Shown in pieces: positions 4,590-5,349 of a stretch of DNA of 5,349 nucleotides. The DNA is from Actinomycetes bacterium. GTDB lineage: Bacteria > Actinomycetota > Acidimicrobiia > Spongiisociales > UBA4744. Made by a program: the position numbers and the translations under genes. The DNA lies in the NCBI GenBank assembly GCA_024641205.1, contig JAHEDM010000163.1, positions 1,036 to 6,384 on the forward strand, in the 5' to 3' direction. The notes under the pieces were generated by a model that had not been told where the DNA came from, ran no database searches, and was given only the letters and a program-made list of their open reading frames with translations. How positions within the stretch are numbered: position 1 is the stretch's first letter; each line of letters starts with the position of its first letter.

Positions 4590-5349
4590 TTGCATACGCT
4601 GTCCAAGCTCCGCACCTTCACGGGCGATTCCCGCCGATTCTTGGCATCAGCTTTCCTATGGGGCTTTGCCTTCTCCGTAACCTGGCTGTACCTCAACTTC
4701 CTCTTCGAGAGCCTTGGCTTTTCTGATTCGTTGGTTGGTGCCGCCAACGCCATACCCAACGTGGTCGCCATCGTCCTTGCCCTACCCGTCGCCCGGTTGG
4801 CTGGACGGCTCGGGTTCATTCGTTCGCTCCGGATCGCCGCCGTTACTGCGGGGGCCGGGCTGATCGTGCTCGGGTTCGTGGAACAGACCTGGCTGGTGAT
4901 CCTGGCCGTGGTGCTGGTCGGCGTGGGCGGAATGGCATTCTGGGTCGTTCCTTCACCGTTGATGACCGCCTTGGAGCCGGCCGCCAACCGCACCTACTTG
5001 TTCTCAGCTCAGTTCGCAGCCCAGTTAATCGCCGGATTCCTGGGCAGCCTGATCGGCGGTCAGATGCCAAACCTCTTTGCCCGGCTGGCCGATATCGACC
5101 CAAAAGGCCTCCAGGCGATCCAATGGACGGTCGTCCTGTCCGGATTCATGTACATGCTGGCGGCACTACCACTGCGGAACGTGACCGAGGTCAAGCCGAA
5201 TGAACCAGACCAAGGCAAGCTATGGCACATCCCCCGCGAAGCCCGACACGTCTTCGTCAAGTTGCTGGCACCGAATGCACTGATCGGCCTCGGAGCCGGC
5301 CTGATCATCCCTTTTCTCAACCTCTTCGTTGAAGGCAAATTCGGCGTTT
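4590..5349 (+). CDS. MFS transporter, N-terminal part (3' end beyond window)
   Basis: An open frame of 253 codons runs off the right edge. It encodes a hydrophobic polytopic protein. Helices are recognisable at about residues 17-38, 48-67, 78-95, 100-122, 133-154 and 170-186, followed by a polar central loop (about 187-217, with RNVTEVKPNEPDQGK) and the start of the C-terminal half, LLAPNALIGLGAGLIIPFLNLFVEGKFGV. This half-loop-half plan and the PFLNLF(x)3FGV segment are typical of MFS proteins. In the loop after helix 2 the expected motif A is degenerate: PVARLAGRLGFIR (66-78) has glycine where the conserved aspartate is expected. I take TTG 4590 as start because it precedes the first helix suitably, no ATG or GTG lies nearby upstream in frame, and a TACAAT box sits just before it. 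The substrate is unknown. It is not closely similar to the first MFS gene. It is divergent from lemA and appears to be its own unit. Confidence 0.88.
   Translation, partial: MHTLSKLRTFTGDSRRFLASAFLWGFAFSVTWLYLNFLFESLGFSDSLVGAANAIPNVVAIVLALPVARLAGRLGFIRSLRIAAVTAGAGLIVLGFVEQTWLVILAVVLVGVGGMAFWVVPSPLMTALEPAANRTYLFSAQFAAQLIAGFLGSLIGGQMPNLFARLADIDPKGLQAIQWTVVLSGFMYMLAALPLRNVTEVKPNEPDQGKLWHIPREARHVFVKLLAPNALIGLGAGLIIPFLNLFVEGKFGV

Noticed and set aside
4304..4993. 229-residue minus-strand open frame over the lemA promoter and second MFS gene
   Set aside because: Out of frame with lemA and antisense to the MFS coding sequence; no family features.

Overview
This is a GC-rich bacterial chromosomal window with six protein-coding genes, two of them cut by the window ends. 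Nothing looks phage-, IS-, CRISPR- or plasmid-derived. The GC-rich codon choice, GTG/TTG starts, two starts that look leaderless (a -10-like hexamer just upstream of the start codon), and a lemA-DUF2207 pair fit a high-GC lineage such as Actinomycetota. That assignment is an inference and no gene here fixes the taxonomy.

Layout. At 1-308 (minus) lies the N-terminal part of purN, the GAR formyltransferase of purine synthesis. Upstream of it on the same strand is a small NIPSNAP/Dabb-like protein (390-677). A divergent intergenic region (678-766) with a 7-bp tandem repeat separates this from a complete 412-residue MFS transporter (767-2005, plus). The transporter converges on the next minus-strand gene across an 84-bp spacer (2006-2089) that holds a second 7-bp tandem array and a perfect 7-bp-stem hairpin. 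From 3961 down to 2090 (minus) runs a DUF2207 membrane protein with a glycine-rich C-terminus. Directly upstream, overlapping it by 4 nt, is lemA (3958-4506, minus). A short divergent promoter region (4507-4589) with inverted repeats leads to a second MFS transporter (4590 to the window end, plus, truncated). No gene-free stretch exceeds about 90 bp.

How the genes work together. lemA and the DUF2207 gene form a clear two-gene operon, and families of this kind recur together as envelope proteins whose biochemical role is not settled. The two MFS genes are separate plus-strand units and their substrates cannot be read from sequence. purN is housekeeping.

The most notable point is the start of the DUF2207 gene. 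Its only ATG/GTG/TTG in frame lies inside the conserved domain, yet an intact signal peptide is encoded upstream. That peptide begins at a CTG codon placed 7 nt after a perfect GGAGG and overlapping the lemA stop as CTGA. I conclude that this gene probably uses a non-canonical CTG start. No wholly new multi-gene system is evident.
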